A stretch of 64,000 nucleotides of DNA from Stenotrophomonas sp. BIO128-Bstrain. GTDB taxonomy: Bacteria > Pseudomonadota > Gammaproteobacteria > Xanthomonadales > Xanthomonadaceae. A program made the translations under genes and the position numbers. Each line of letters begins with the position of its first letter. Positions within the stretch are counted from its first letter, which is position 1. Location of the stretch: assembly GCF_030128875.1 (NCBI RefSeq), contig NZ_CP124620.1, positions 496,001 to 560,000 of the forward strand, in the 5' to 3' direction. Shown here one piece after another: positions 27,298 through 36,178 of this stretch. A model generated the notes under the pieces. That model searched no databases, was not told the origin of the DNA, and worked only from the letters and a program-made list of their open reading frames with translations.

Positions 27298-28615
27298 GCG
27301 CCCGCCCACGCCATCGCCGATGCACCGGCGCATGGTGTGGTGGCTGCTGGGCTACCTGGCGCTGATTTCGCTGGCGGTGTTCAGCGTGGGCAACTACGTG
27401 CACGAACACGCCGAACACTCGGCATGGCGGGCGCTGCTCAACTCCGAGCTGGACAGCATCGTCAACCACATCGAACACGAGCCGCACTACCGCTGGCAGG
27501 ATTCGGACACGCTGCGGCTGTTCTACATCAACGGCAGCCCGACGGTGCCGGACAGCCTGCGCACGCTGCACCCGGGGCTGCACGACGGCGTGGAGGTCAA
27601 CGGCCGCGCCAGCGCGGTGATGGTGCGTGAAACCACCCAGCTTGGGCGCTTGGCGCTGGTGCTGGACATCAACGATTTCCACGAGCTGGAGCAGTTCGCC
27701 ACGCGCTGGGTGCTGCTGGCCGGCGTGCTGATGATCATCGTGACCGTGCTGATGGCCTCCTTCGGCGTCGGGCGGCTGGTGCGGCCGCTGAGCTCGCTGG
27801 CACGGCGCATCGACGATCTGCACCCGGGGGTGCCCGGGCAACGGGTGGAGGTGGACCCGCGCGCCAGCTCCGAGCTGTACGTGATCGCCAACGCGCTCAA
27901 CGACTACCTGGCGCGCAACGAACAGTTCGTCGAGCGCGAGCGGGTCTTCATCAGCACCGCCAGCCACGAACTGCGTACGCCGATCGCGGTGATCACCGGG
28001 GCCTCGGAACTGGCGCTGGGCCAGCCGGACATTCCAGAGCGTGTGCGCCAGCAGATGCAGCGTGTGCACCGCACGGCCCAGGGGGTAGAGCAGCTGATCC
28101 AGCTGCTGCTGGTGCTCGCACGCGACCCGGCCCGGCTGGCCGCGCTCGGTGAACGCATTCCGCTCGACCTGCTGGTGCCGGACATCATCGAAGACCATCG
28201 CCATCTGATGGGCGACAAGGACCTGCACATCGAGATCGACGGTCTTGCGCGCGTGGATATCATCGCCCCGCTCGGCGTGGTCCAGGCCGCGATCGGCAAT
28301 CTGCTGCGCAACGCGATCGAGAACAGCGGTCGCGGCGCCATCCACATCCAGGTCTCCGGGCAGGCCGTGGTGACGCTGCAGGACCCCGGGCTGGGCATGA
28401 GCCCGGAAGAGATCGCCGCCGTACATGCGCGCATGGCGCGCGGCGACCGCAACGAGCAGAGCGGCATCGGCCTGGAGCTGATCGCCCGGCTGTGCGAGCA
28501 CCTGGGCTGGGCGCTGCAGATCCAGCCGCGTGTACCGCGCGGTACCTGTGTGATCCTCGATCTGGGCGCTTCGCTGCCGGGTCGCTCTGAACGCGCATCG
28601 CTGCCCGCGTCGTGA
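27284..28615 (+). CDS. Sensor histidine kinase with His-rich, ExxE-containing periplasmic domain
   Basis: A 443-residue sensor. Membrane helices are at about 17-37 and 143-163, enclosing a roughly 105-residue periplasmic domain. Its first part carries six histidines between residues 40 and 68 (HEHAEH and HIEHEPH) and an ExxE motif (Glu41-Glu44), the motif that binds Fe3+/Zn2+ in PmrB and ColS sensors. HAMP, then HisKA with His228 in TASHELRTPI, then HATPase with N-box LLRNAIENS, G1 DPGLGMS and G2 SGIGLELI. ATG 27284 is used; GTG 27278 is possible. Metal sensing linked to lipid A modification is inferred from motif and neighbours. Confidence 0.9.
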   Translation: MKWRKRPPTPSPMHRRMVWWLLGYLALISLAVFSVGNYVHEHAEHSAWRALLNSELDSIVNHIEHEPHYRWQDSDTLRLFYINGSPTVPDSLRTLHPGLHDGVEVNGRASAVMVRETTQLGRLALVLDINDFHELEQFATRWVLLAGVLMIIVTVLMASFGVGRLVRPLSSLARRIDDLHPGVPGQRVEVDPRASSELYVIANALNDYLARNEQFVERERVFISTASHELRTPIAVITGASELALGQPDIPERVRQQMQRVHRTAQGVEQLIQLLLVLARDPARLAALGERIPLDLLVPDIIEDHRHLMGDKDLHIEIDGLARVDIIAPLGVVQAAIGNLLRNAIENSGRGAIHIQVSGQAVVTLQDPGLGMSPEEIAAVHARMARGDRNEQSGIGLELIARLCEHLGWALQIQPRVPRGTCVILDLGASLPGRSERASLPAS

Positions 28616-28674
28616 TCGGCCCGCGCGCTGCGCTGCAAAGTGTGGCGTCGTGAAGACAATGTTAAGCTCCGGAG

Positions 28675-28701
28675 GCGCCGCTCTATGCGGCGCTTTTTTT
28701 T
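28675..28701 (+). terminator. Rho-independent terminator between the sensor kinase and the DUF819 gene
   Basis: Perfect 7-bp stem GCGCCGC/GCGGCGC with loop TCTAT followed by eight T residues. It lies only 29 bases ahead of the next start codon (28730), so it either ends the two-component operon very close to the next gene or acts as an attenuator in that gene's leader. Confidence 0.9.
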
Positions 28702-28729
28702 ATCCCTTCGATCGACAGAGGATGGCTTG

Positions 28730-29980
28730 ATGCCGACCGAACCCAGTACTGCCCTGATCACCAATGACATCGTCGGCCTCGGCCTGATCGCCGCCACCCT
28801 GGCCGTGATCTTCTGGGCCGCCAGTGGCCCGACCCCGATCCTCAAGAAGATTTTCGCGTGGGTGCCGGCGCTGTTGCTGTGCTACTTCATCCCGGCCATC
28901 TACAACACCGCCGGCCTGATCGACGGCCACAACACCTCGCTGTACAACCCGATCGCCCGTGACGTGCTGCTGCCCGCAGCGCTGGTGCTGCTGACGCTCT
29001 CGATCGACCTGAAGGGCATCATGAAGCTGGGCCCGAAGCTGCTGGTGGTGTTCTGCGCCGGCACGCTGGGCATCATCCTCGGCGCGATCGTGTCGTTCCA
29101 GACGATGTCCTGGATCCACCCGGCCACCGTGGCCGGTGATACCTGGAAGGGCATGGCCGCCCTGGCCGGCAGCTGGATCGGCGGCGGCGCCAACATGGTG
29201 GCGATGCGCGAAGTGTTCGGCACCGATGCCACCACCTTCGGCCAGTTCGCGGTGGTCGATGTGGCCTGCGCGAGCCTGTGGATGGCGGTGCTGCTGTTCC
29301 TGGCCAACCGCGCCCAGCAGATCGATACGCGCAATGGCGCCGATACTCGTGCCATCGATGAGATGAAGGCCCGGATCTCCGCCTACGAGGCGCAGAACGC
29401 CCGTATTCCCAGCCTTACCGACCTGATGGTGATCGTCGGCGTGGCGCTGGGCGGCGTCGGGCTGGCGCATGCCATCGCCGCACCGCTGAGCGGCTGGTTC
29501 AAGGCGAATGTGAGCTGGGCCAGCCAGTTCAGCCTGGACAGCGCGTTCGTCTGGGTGGTGCTGTTGTCCACCGCGCTCGGCCTGGGCCTGAGCTTCACCC
29601 GTGCACGCAGGCTCGAATCGGCCGGTGCGTCGCGCCTGGGCACCCTGTTCCTGTACTTCCTGATCGCCTGCATCGGCATGCAGATGGACCTGCTCTCGCT
29701 GCTCGACCGCCCGTGGCTGTTCGCGCTGGGCGCGATCTGGATGCTGACCCACATCCTGGTGCTGTGGATCGCGGCCAAGCTGATGCGCGCGCCGCTGTTC
29801 TTCTTCGCCATCGGTTCGCAGGGCAACATCGGTGCAGCCGCTTCGGCGCCGGTGGTGGCCGCGGCGTTCCACCCGAGCCTGGCGCCGGTCGGCGTGCTGC
29901 TGGGCACCGTGGGCTACGCCACCGGTACCGGGCTGGCCTATGTGACTGGCCTGATCCTGAAGTGGATGGCGGGCGCGTAA
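28730..29980 (+). CDS. DUF819 (YjcL-like) integral membrane protein
   Basis: A 416-residue protein with about 11 hydrophobic helices belonging to the DUF819 family of unknown function. Recognisable blocks are AIYNTAGLIDGHNTSLYNPIA, the glycine-rich AGSWIGGGANMVAMREVFG and the mirrored late segment FFFAIGSQGNIGAAASAPVVA, suggesting two inverted halves as in secondary carriers. AGAGGAT before ATG 28730 fixes the start. A transport role is inferred from topology alone. A terminator lies immediately before the gene and another 26 bases after it, so it is a single-gene unit unless the upstream terminator is read through. Confidence 0.82.
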   Translation: MPTEPSTALITNDIVGLGLIAATLAVIFWAASGPTPILKKIFAWVPALLLCYFIPAIYNTAGLIDGHNTSLYNPIARDVLLPAALVLLTLSIDLKGIMKLGPKLLVVFCAGTLGIILGAIVSFQTMSWIHPATVAGDTWKGMAALAGSWIGGGANMVAMREVFGTDATTFGQFAVVDVACASLWMAVLLFLANRAQQIDTRNGADTRAIDEMKARISAYEAQNARIPSLTDLMVIVGVALGGVGLAHAIAAPLSGWFKANVSWASQFSLDSAFVWVVLLSTALGLGLSFTRARRLESAGASRLGTLFLYFLIACIGMQMDLLSLLDRPWLFALGAIWMLTHILVLWIAAKLMRAPLFFFAIGSQGNIGAAASAPVVAAAFHPSLAPVGVLLGTVGYATGTGLAYVTGLILKWMAGA

Positions 29981-30006
29981 GCGCGGCCTCCACGTCGTGC
30001 CCCCGG

Positions 30007-30033
30007 GGCGGCCTTGATGGCCGCCTCTTTTTT
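30007..30033 (+). terminator. Rho-independent terminator after DUF819 gene
   Basis: 7-bp stem GGCGGCC/GGCCGCC, loop TTGAT, then TCTTTTTT. Confidence 0.88.
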
Positions 30034-30063
30034 GGACGGGTGGTCAGGGGTCAAACCTGACCC

Positions 30064-30095
30064 AAAAAAACGGCGGCGCCTGCGCGCCGCCGTTT
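30064..30095 (-). terminator. Rho-independent terminator after cstA-ybdD
   Basis: 12-bp stem (30068-30079 with 30084-30095), loop CTGC, preceded on the plus strand by seven A residues that become the T-run on the minus strand. It lies 24 bases after the ybdD stop. Confidence 0.9.
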
Positions 30096-30118
30096 CCGTG
30101 TTCACTGGCCGCCATCGT

Positions 30119-30343
30119 TCAGCAGCAGCGCCCCCCGTTCTTGCCGCTGTACCGCGCCTCCTGGCGCTCGCGGAAGAACGTCTTGTAGTCCATCGGCACG
30201 CGGTCCGGATGCTTTTCCAGCACATGCCGGACGTAGTTGTCGTAGTCGGGAATGCCGCAGCACAGCCGCGCGGTCTGCACCAGGCGCCGCCAGATGCGGC
30301 GGTGGGCCTGGTACTGACCGGCGGGGACGAGTTCGGTGCTCAT
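30119..30343 (-). CDS. ybdD: YbdD/YjiX family small protein (DUF466)
   Basis: A 74-residue cytoplasmic protein of the DUF466 family, which is nearly always encoded right after CstA or the related pyruvate carrier BtsT. Recognisable blocks: [23 protein letters not shown] and [19 protein letters not shown], followed by a C-terminal GGRCC. Its ATG overlaps the last base of the cstA stop (TGATG), so it is translationally coupled. In E. coli the homologues are needed for function of their transporter partners; the mechanism is unknown. The gene is followed by a strong terminator. Confidence 0.92.
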   Translation of the reverse strand: MSTELVPAGQYQAHRRIWRRLVQTARLCCGIPDYDNYVRHVLEKHPDRVPMDYKTFFRERQEARYSGKNGGRCC

Positions 30344-32424
30344 CACAGGTCCGCCATCTGGTGCGGCTGCAGTGCCACGTACGGGGTTTCCTTGTCGGTC
30401 CGCTGCGGCGTGCGGCGGGCCATGAAGATGGTCTTGATCGCGTAGAACAGGATCGAGAACACCACGAACAGGAACAGCACGGTCAGGCCGGTGTTGACGT
30501 AGGCGTTGACCACGATCTGGTGCATCTGGCCGACGGTCTTGGCCGGGGCGGTCAGGGTGCCGGTGGCGATCGCGTCCTGGTACTTGTGCGCCTGGGCCAG
30601 GAAGCCCTGCGCCGGGTTCTTGTCGAAGATCTTGATCAGCCCTGCATAGGTGGTGCAGATCAGCAGCCACACCGCCGGCACACCGGTGACCCAGGCGAAG
30701 CGGTCACGCTTCATCTTGAACAGGACCACGGTACCCAGCATCAGCGCGATACCGGCCAGCATCTGGTTGGAGATGCCGAACAGCGGCCACAGGGTCTGGA
30801 TGCCGCCGAAGGGATCCACCACGCCCGTATAGAGCAGGTAGCCCCACAGCGCCACGCAACCGGCGGTGGCGATGATGTTGGCCGTCCACGATTCGGTCTT
30901 CTTCAGGGCCGGGATGAAGTTGCCCAGCAGGTCCTGCAGCATGAAGCGACCGGCACGGGTACCGGCGTCGACCGCGGTGAGGATGAACAAGGCTTCGAAC
31001 AGGATCGCGAAGTGGTACCAGAACGCCATCATCGCGTTGCTGCCGCTCGGGATCGCCTCGTGCAGGATCTGCGCGATGCCCACCGCCAGTGTCGGTGCGC
31101 CACCGGCGCGGTGCAGGATGGTCGGCTCGCCGATCGCTGCGGCCGTGGCCTCCAGCTGCTCGGGGGTGATGATGAAGCCCCACGTGTTGCTGATATAGGC
31201 CGCAGCGGAGACCGCATCCGGGCCGATCACGGCGGCCGGCGCGTTCATGGCGAAGTAGATGCCCGGGTCGATGATCGAGGCGGCTACCAGCGCCATCACC
31301 GCGACGAACGATTCCATCAGCATGCCGCCGTAGCCGATGTAGCGCATGTGGCGCTCATTGGCGAGCAGCTTGGGCGTGGTGCCCGAAGCGATCAGAGCGT
31401 GGAAACCGGAGACCGCGCCACAGGCGATGGTGATGAACAGGAACGGGAACATCCCGCCCTTCCAGACCGGGCCGTCGCCGCTGGCGGCGAACTGGGTCAG
31501 CGCCGGCATCTTCAGCTCGGGCATGACGATCAGGATGCCGATCGCCAGCGCCACGATGGTGCCGATCTTGAGGAAGGTGGAGAGGTAATCGCGCGGGGCC
31601 AACAGCAGCCACACCGGCAGCACCGAGGCGACGAAGCCGTAGCCGATCAGCATCCAGGTGATCTGGATACCGGTGAAGGTGAAGGCCGGGCCCCAGACCG
31701 GGTCGGCGGCGACCTTGCCACCGAACCAGATCGCGGCGAGCAGCAGGATCAGACCGACCACGGAGATCTCACCGATCTTGCCCGGGCGGATGTAGCGCAT
31801 GTACACGCCCATCAGGATCGCGATCGGCATCGTCGCGATGACCGTGAACATGCCCCAGGGGCTTTCGGCCAGCGCCTTGACCACCACCATCGCCAGCACC
31901 GCCAGGATGATGATCATGATCAGGAAGGCACCGAACAGGGCGATGGTGCCGGGCACCGGCCCCATTTCCTCACGCACCAGGTCACCGAGCGAGCGGCCGT
32001 TGCGGCGGCTGGAGAGGAACAGGATCATGAAATCCTGCACCGCGCCTGCCACGACCACGCCCACCACCAGCCAGAGCAGGCCGGGCAGGTAGCCCATCTG
32101 GGCGGCCAGCACCGGGCCGACCAGCGGACCTGCACCGGCGATGGCGGCGAAGTGGTGGCCGAACAGTACGTGCTTGTTGGTCGGAACGTAATCCAGACCA
32201 TCGTTGTTGATCACCGCGGGCGTGGCCCGGGTCGGATCGAGCTGCATCACCTTGTCGGCGATGAACAGGCTGTAGAAGCGGTACGCGATGAGATAGATGG
32301 AGACCGCAGCGACGACGATCCACAGCGCATTGATGGGCTCACCGCGGCGCAGTGCGACGGTGCCTAGACAGAAGGCGCCGAGCAGTGCGATGACTGCCCA
32401 ACCCAGTTTCGAAAAACCTTTCAT
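30343..32424 (-). CDS. cstA: Carbon starvation protein A, peptide/pyruvate transporter
   Basis: A 693-residue inner-membrane transporter of the CstA family with about 16-18 helices; homologues import peptides and pyruvate during carbon starvation. Conserved blocks include the early [41 protein letters not shown] and [16 protein letters not shown] 32424 is supported by GGGAGA upstream. It forms a two-gene operon with ybdD. In other bacteria cAMP-CRP controls it; no CRP/Clp-type site was identified here with confidence. Confidence 0.95.
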   Translation of the reverse strand: MKGFSKLGWAVIALLGAFCLGTVALRRGEPINALWIVVAAVSIYLIAYRFYSLFIADKVMQLDPTRATPAVINNDGLDYVPTNKHVLFGHHFAAIAGAGPLVGPVLAAQMGYLPGLLWLVVGVVVAGAVQDFMILFLSSRRNGRSLGDLVREEMGPVPGTIALFGAFLIMIIILAVLAMVVVKALAESPWGMFTVIATMPIAILMGVYMRYIRPGKIGEISVVGLILLLAAIWFGGKVAADPVWGPAFTFTGIQITWMLIGYGFVASVLPVWLLLAPRDYLSTFLKIGTIVALAIGILIVMPELKMPALTQFAASGDGPVWKGGMFPFLFITIACGAVSGFHALIASGTTPKLLANERHMRYIGYGGMLMESFVAVMALVAASIIDPGIYFAMNAPAAVIGPDAVSAAAYISNTWGFIITPEQLEATAAAIGEPTILHRAGGAPTLAVGIAQILHEAIPSGSNAMMAFWYHFAILFEALFILTAVDAGTRAGRFMLQDLLGNFIPALKKTESWTANIIATAGCVALWGYLLYTGVVDPFGGIQTLWPLFGISNQMLAGIALMLGTVVLFKMKRDRFAWVTGVPAVWLLICTTYAGLIKIFDKNPAQGFLAQAHKYQDAIATGTLTAPAKTVGQMHQIVVNAYVNTGLTVLFLFVVFSILFYAIKTIFMARRTPQRTDKETPYVALQPHQMADL

Positions 32425-32651
32425 GAGATTGCGTCTCCCTGGAGATCGTCGTAAGAGTCCGCCTTGGCACTGACGGGGTCAATGCAATGGCGGGGGCTTG
32501 CCGCTAGTACTTTGGTCGTAGGGTGGGCGCGGTGCGTGCCCGTGCACGTCATCGGAACACCACGCTTGGAACAATCGGTTGCGGGCGTGGCGGTTGGCCG
32601 GCGGGGCCGGCGCGCCCATCTTGTAGGCAGTTCACCGATCCTGGAGTCATC

Positions 32652-33503
32652 ATGAGCAGCCCAACCCCGGTGCGCGTGCTGCGCACCATCCGTGGCATGG
32701 CCACCTCCGATGGCGCCGGCGTGCGCCTGACGCGCGTGATCGGCGGCCCCTCGCTGCCCGACCTGGACCCGTTCCTGCTGCTGGATGAATTCGGCACGGA
32801 CCGCGCCGAGGACTACATCGCCGGCTTCCCGAGCCACCCGCACCGTGGTTTCGAGACCGTGACCTACATGCTCGATGGCCGCATGCGGCACAAGGACAAC
32901 CATGGCAACGAGGGCCTGCTCACGCCGGGCAGCGTGCAGTGGATGACCGCCGGCCGCGGCCTGATCCACTCGGAGATGCCCGAGCAGGAATCGGGGCAGA
33001 TGCGCGGCTTCCAGCTGTGGGTGAACCTGCCCGCGCGCGAGAAGATGACCGAGCCGAAGTACCAGGAGTTCGCGCCGGACCATATTCCGGTGACGGCACC
33101 GGCCGGGGGCGTGCAGGTGAAGGTCATCGCCGGCCAGGTGGGCGACACGGTCGGGCCGATCGTGCAGCCGGCCACCGATCCGGTGTACCTGGACATCACG
33201 CTGGATGCCGGCGCGGGCTGGAGCTACGTACTGCCCGATGGCCATAACGCGTTCGCCTATGTGTTCGAAGGCGGGCTGGAGATCGGCGAAGGCGACGATG
33301 CGCGCCCGGTGGCCCGCCAGGAAATGGCGGTGCTGGGCGGCGGCGAGCAGCTGGTCCTGCGTGCCGGTGAAACCGGGGCGCGCCTGATCCTGGTGGCGGG
33401 CCGGCCGCTGCGCGAGCCGGTCATGCGGCATGGGCCGTTCGTGATGAACACCAAGCAGGAGCTGATGCAGGCCTTCGTGGATTTCCAGGAAGGCCGCTTC
33501 TGA
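32652..33503 (+). CDS. Pirin-family cupin protein (1)
   Basis: A 283-residue bicupin. The N-terminal cupin holds the metal-binding HPHRGFET and, farther on, AGRGLIHSEMPEQE; the C-terminal cupin ends with the typical PLREPVMRHGPFVMNTKQE. ATG 32652 has GGAG eight bases upstream. Pirins are metal-binding proteins; some are quercetinases, some redox or transcription cofactors, so the reaction here is open. The gene is divergent from cstA. A second, less similar pirin is encoded 1.7 kb downstream on the other strand. Confidence 0.92.
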   Translation: MSSPTPVRVLRTIRGMATSDGAGVRLTRVIGGPSLPDLDPFLLLDEFGTDRAEDYIAGFPSHPHRGFETVTYMLDGRMRHKDNHGNEGLLTPGSVQWMTAGRGLIHSEMPEQESGQMRGFQLWVNLPAREKMTEPKYQEFAPDHIPVTAPAGGVQVKVIAGQVGDTVGPIVQPATDPVYLDITLDAGAGWSYVLPDGHNAFAYVFEGGLEIGEGDDARPVARQEMAVLGGGEQLVLRAGETGARLILVAGRPLREPVMRHGPFVMNTKQELMQAFVDFQEGRF

Positions 33504-33559
33504 GGGGCGCTGGCACCGCTCGCTGGCCGACAAACGCATGACACCTGACGGTGTGGGAG

Positions 33560-33583
33560 GCGCCGGCCAGCGGCCGGCGCTAC
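33560..33583 (-). repeat. SMAG/REP-like palindromic element 4
   Basis: Minus strand reads GTAG-CGCCGGCC-GCT-GGCCGGCGC, again a GTAG head and a strong stem, in the gap between two convergent genes. Stem sequence belongs to a different subfamily from the cluster at 13.6-13.8 kb. Confidence 0.75.
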
Positions 33584-33627
33584 CGTGGATGGCGGGATGA
33601 GTGCGGTGCACTGTCCCGGCCTCGTGC

Positions 33628-34089
33628 TCAGCGCCCGGCGGCGACGGCCGAGGGCGTCAGGCTCATGCCCTGCGCCAACGATTGCAGCGAGCCGAGTTCG
33701 CTGGCGTCACCGGCATACAGCGCGATCTGGGCAAAGCGGTTCCTGTCGAACTTGACCACGGTGATACGGCGGGTTTCATACCCCGGCGGCTTCTGGCCGC
33801 CCAGGTCGGGCTGGTACCAGTACAGGGTTTCACCGGCGAAGCTGCCTTTTTCCTGGCGCAGCGAACGGTTCAACGGCAGCTCCGGATTGCGTGCGCTCAA
33901 GGTCAGGCTGAGCACTTCACGCCCATCGGCGGTGCTGGCCCTGCACAGGATCAGGTCGCGCTGGGCCAGTTGCTGCCAGTGCAGGCCGCTGCTGGCGGGC
34001 AGGGACGGACATTCGCTGGTCGCTTGCGCCGCGACGGCGCCGGCAGACACCAGCAGACACACACACACGACAGCGCGCAGGACGTTCAT
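33628..34089 (-). CDS. Hypothetical exported protein
   Basis: A 153-residue protein that I cannot assign. A signal peptide is clear (MNVLRAVVCVCLLVSAGAVAAQ, cleavage after AVA-A). The mature chain of about 130 residues has two cysteines (SECPSL and ILCRAS) that could form a disulfide, and beta-rich segments such as REVLSLTLSARNPELPL and ETLYWYQPDLGG. It is expected in the periplasm. ATG 34089 has GGGGGAA upstream; the frame reaches farther but without a leader. The gene stands alone, convergent with pirin 1. Confidence 0.72.
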   Translation of the reverse strand: MNVLRAVVCVCLLVSAGAVAAQATSECPSLPASSGLHWQQLAQRDLILCRASTADGREVLSLTLSARNPELPLNRSLRQEKGSFAGETLYWYQPDLGGQKPPGYETRRITVVKFDRNRFAQIALYAGDASELGSLQSLAQGMSLTPSAVAAGR

Positions 34090-34285
34090 GCATTCCCCCA
34101 AGGTCGATGATCGCGTCCGTCGCTGACAGGCGTTCCGGTGGCCGTCCACACCCCTGGCCGTGGTGGCGCATTCCCCGCGCGCCTACCGGATCACTCGCTG
34201 CCGTCAGTGTCGGACGAGTGCTCGGGACCTTAACGGAATGTGACTCAGTGTACAAATAACGGTTTCAGTTGATTCTTTTGTCAGC

Positions 34286-34312
34286 GGCCGGGCGGGGGTT
34301 GCCCGCCCGGCC
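34286..34312 (-). terminator. Hairpin terminator after aqpZ
   Basis: 11-bp GC stem (34286-34296 with 34302-34312) and 5-base loop, eight bases beyond the aqpZ stop. No T-run. Confidence 0.6.
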
Positions 34313-34319
34313 CTGAGCA

Positions 34320-35042
34320 TCAGCGCGGCGCGGTGCCCATCCACTTGTAGAGGGTGCCGCCGATCAGCCCGCCCAGCAGCGGCGCCAGCCAGAACAGCCA
34401 GAGCTGGCCGAGCGCGCCGCTGCCGGCGAACAGGGCTACGGCGGTGGAGCGCGCCGGGTTGACCGAGGTATTGGTCACCGGAATGCTGATCAGGTGGATC
34501 AGGGTCAGGGCCAGGCCGATCGCGATCGGGGCGAAGCCGGCCGGTGCGTTGCCATGGGTGGAGCCCATGATAACGATCAGGAAGAACGCGGTGAGCACCA
34601 CTTCGCAGAGGGCGGCGGCGGCGACGCTGTAGCCCCCTGGCGAAAGTGCGCCATAGCCGTTGCTGGCGAATGCGCCGGCCTGGCTGCCATCGATCTGGAA
34701 ACCGGGCGCGCCGGAGGCGATCTGCAGCAGGATGAAGCCGGCCAATGCGCCGCCCAGCACCTGCGCCACGATGTAGGGAAGCAGCTCGCGCGCGGGGAAT
34801 CGGCCGCCGGCCCACAGGCCGACACTGACCGCCGGATTGAAGTGCGCGCCGGACACGTGCCCGAACGCGTAGGCGCCGGTCAGCACGGTCAGGCCGAAGG
34901 CCAGCGCGACGCCCAGAAAGCCGATCCCCAGCGGATTGCCATCGCCGCCGAACGTGGCGGCCAGCACGGCGCTGCCACACCCACCCAACACCAACCAGAA
35001 CGTGCCCAGGAACTCGGCGGCCAGACGTTTGCCCATGCTCAT
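34320..35042 (-). CDS. aqpZ: Aquaporin Z
   Basis: Inner-membrane water channel of the MIP family, 240 residues, six helices. Both NPA loops are present: [10 protein letters not shown] (first) and [10 protein letters not shown] (second, with the selectivity-filter Arg). The narrow-filter His and aromatic residues of AqpZ rather than GlpF type are suggested by [13 protein letters not shown] and [18 protein letters not shown] precedes ATG 35042 by eight bases. It is a single-gene unit between an exported hypothetical protein and pirin 2; no osmotic regulator is seen nearby. Confidence 0.95.
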   Translation of the reverse strand: MSMGKRLAAEFLGTFWLVLGGCGSAVLAATFGGDGNPLGIGFLGVALAFGLTVLTGAYAFGHVSGAHFNPAVSVGLWAGGRFPARELLPYIVAQVLGGALAGFILLQIASGAPGFQIDGSQAGAFASNGYGALSPGGYSVAAAALCEVVLTAFFLIVIMGSTHGNAPAGFAPIAIGLALTLIHLISIPVTNTSVNPARSTAVALFAGSGALGQLWLFWLAPLLGGLIGGTLYKWMGTAPR

Positions 35043-35155
35043 CGACGTGCTCCACGTGTATGCCCGGGGTGGGCAGGCGCAACGTAGCTGAATCGGGGTT
35101 CATCGGGGTGACGGTGGCGTCAACACCCGACGAACGGTCGATGGCGGTGCGCGGG

Positions 35156-36019
35156 TCAGTACGTGGGCAGCGGAATGAACTCTTTGTCGTCGCCGGGAAT
35201 GGTGCCGAAACGCCCGGATTCCCAATCGTGCTTGGCCTGCTCGATACGCTCGGTGGAGCTGGACACGAAGTTCCACCACAGGTGGCGCGGGCCATCCAGC
35301 GGTTCGCCGCCCATCAGCATCGCCTTGATCGGGGTCTTGGCACGCAGGCGGCCGCGGGCACCGGGCTCGGGAATGATCAGGTGCTGGGCAGGAACATCCA
35401 CGCCATCGAGCTGGGCCTGGCCTTCCAGGATGTAGAGCGAGCGCTCGGCGTGGCCGGTATCGAGATCGATTTCCGCATCGGCATCCAGATCGATGGCAAC
35501 GTTGAGGGTATCGGCGAAGACCTTCACCGGCGATTCTTCGCCGTACGCGCGGCCGGCGATGACACGCAGCCAGGCTCCCTTGCGGCGCTGCTGGGGCAGG
35601 GTGGCGGCGGCATGGTGGTAGAACGCGGGGTCGGTCTCTTCAAAATGCTTCGGCAGCGCGAGCCAGGTCTGCATGCCGTGCAGCGGATGGTCGTGCTCGC
35701 GTTCGACGGCGGGCGTGCGTTCGGAATGGGCGATGCCGCGGCCGGCGGTCATCCAGTTGACGTCGCCGGGGCGGATCACCTGGTCCGAGCCGAGCGTGTC
35801 GCGGTGGCCGATGGCGCCGGACCACAGGAAGGTGACGGTGGCCAGGCCGATATGCGGATGCGGGCGCACGTCGATGCCGGTGCCGGGGGAGAGCACGGCC
35901 GGGCCCATCTGGTCGACGAAGACGAACGGACCGACGCTGCGCGCCTGCAGGGTCGGCACGGCGCGGCGTACCTGCAGGCCACCGATGTCATGGATGCGGG
36001 GGGCGATGATGGTCGTCAT
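35156..36019 (-). CDS. Pirin-family cupin protein (2)
   Basis: A 287-residue bicupin of the YhaK/pirin type. Metal-binding residues are in RPHPHIGLATV and in AGRGIAHSERTP; late segments QHLIIPEPGARG and DGPRHLWWNFVSSSTERIEQA are typical of the subgroup that continues into a WNF motif. ATG 36019 (MTTIIAPRIHDIGG) is the family-like start. It differs from pirin 1 in the metal loop (HPHIGL against HPHRGF), so this is not a recent duplicate. Function is as uncertain as for pirin 1. Confidence 0.9.
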   Translation of the reverse strand: MTTIIAPRIHDIGGLQVRRAVPTLQARSVGPFVFVDQMGPAVLSPGTGIDVRPHPHIGLATVTFLWSGAIGHRDTLGSDQVIRPGDVNWMTAGRGIAHSERTPAVEREHDHPLHGMQTWLALPKHFEETDPAFYHHAAATLPQQRRKGAWLRVIAGRAYGEESPVKVFADTLNVAIDLDADAEIDLDTGHAERSLYILEGQAQLDGVDVPAQHLIIPEPGARGRLRAKTPIKAMLMGGEPLDGPRHLWWNFVSSSTERIEQAKHDWESGRFGTIPGDDKEFIPLPTY

Positions 36020-36136
36020 GCGGGCGGTCTCGCTGGCGGGGACAGAGCGGGAGGATCGCATGCGGGGTGTGGGGGCGGGAGGCCTGTATCGGTAACAGGT
36101 TGTTCTGGTCGCACAGGGACGGCAGCACAAACGACA

Positions 36137-36156
36137 ACGCCACCTCACGGTGGCGT
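36137..36156 (-). terminator. Hairpin terminator after the FadB-like gene
   Basis: Perfect 8-bp stem ACGCCACC/GGTGGCGT with loop TCAC, 22 bases after the stop of the minus-strand gene. Confidence 0.6.
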
Positions 36157-36178
36157 CGTCACATCACATCATCGCGCC

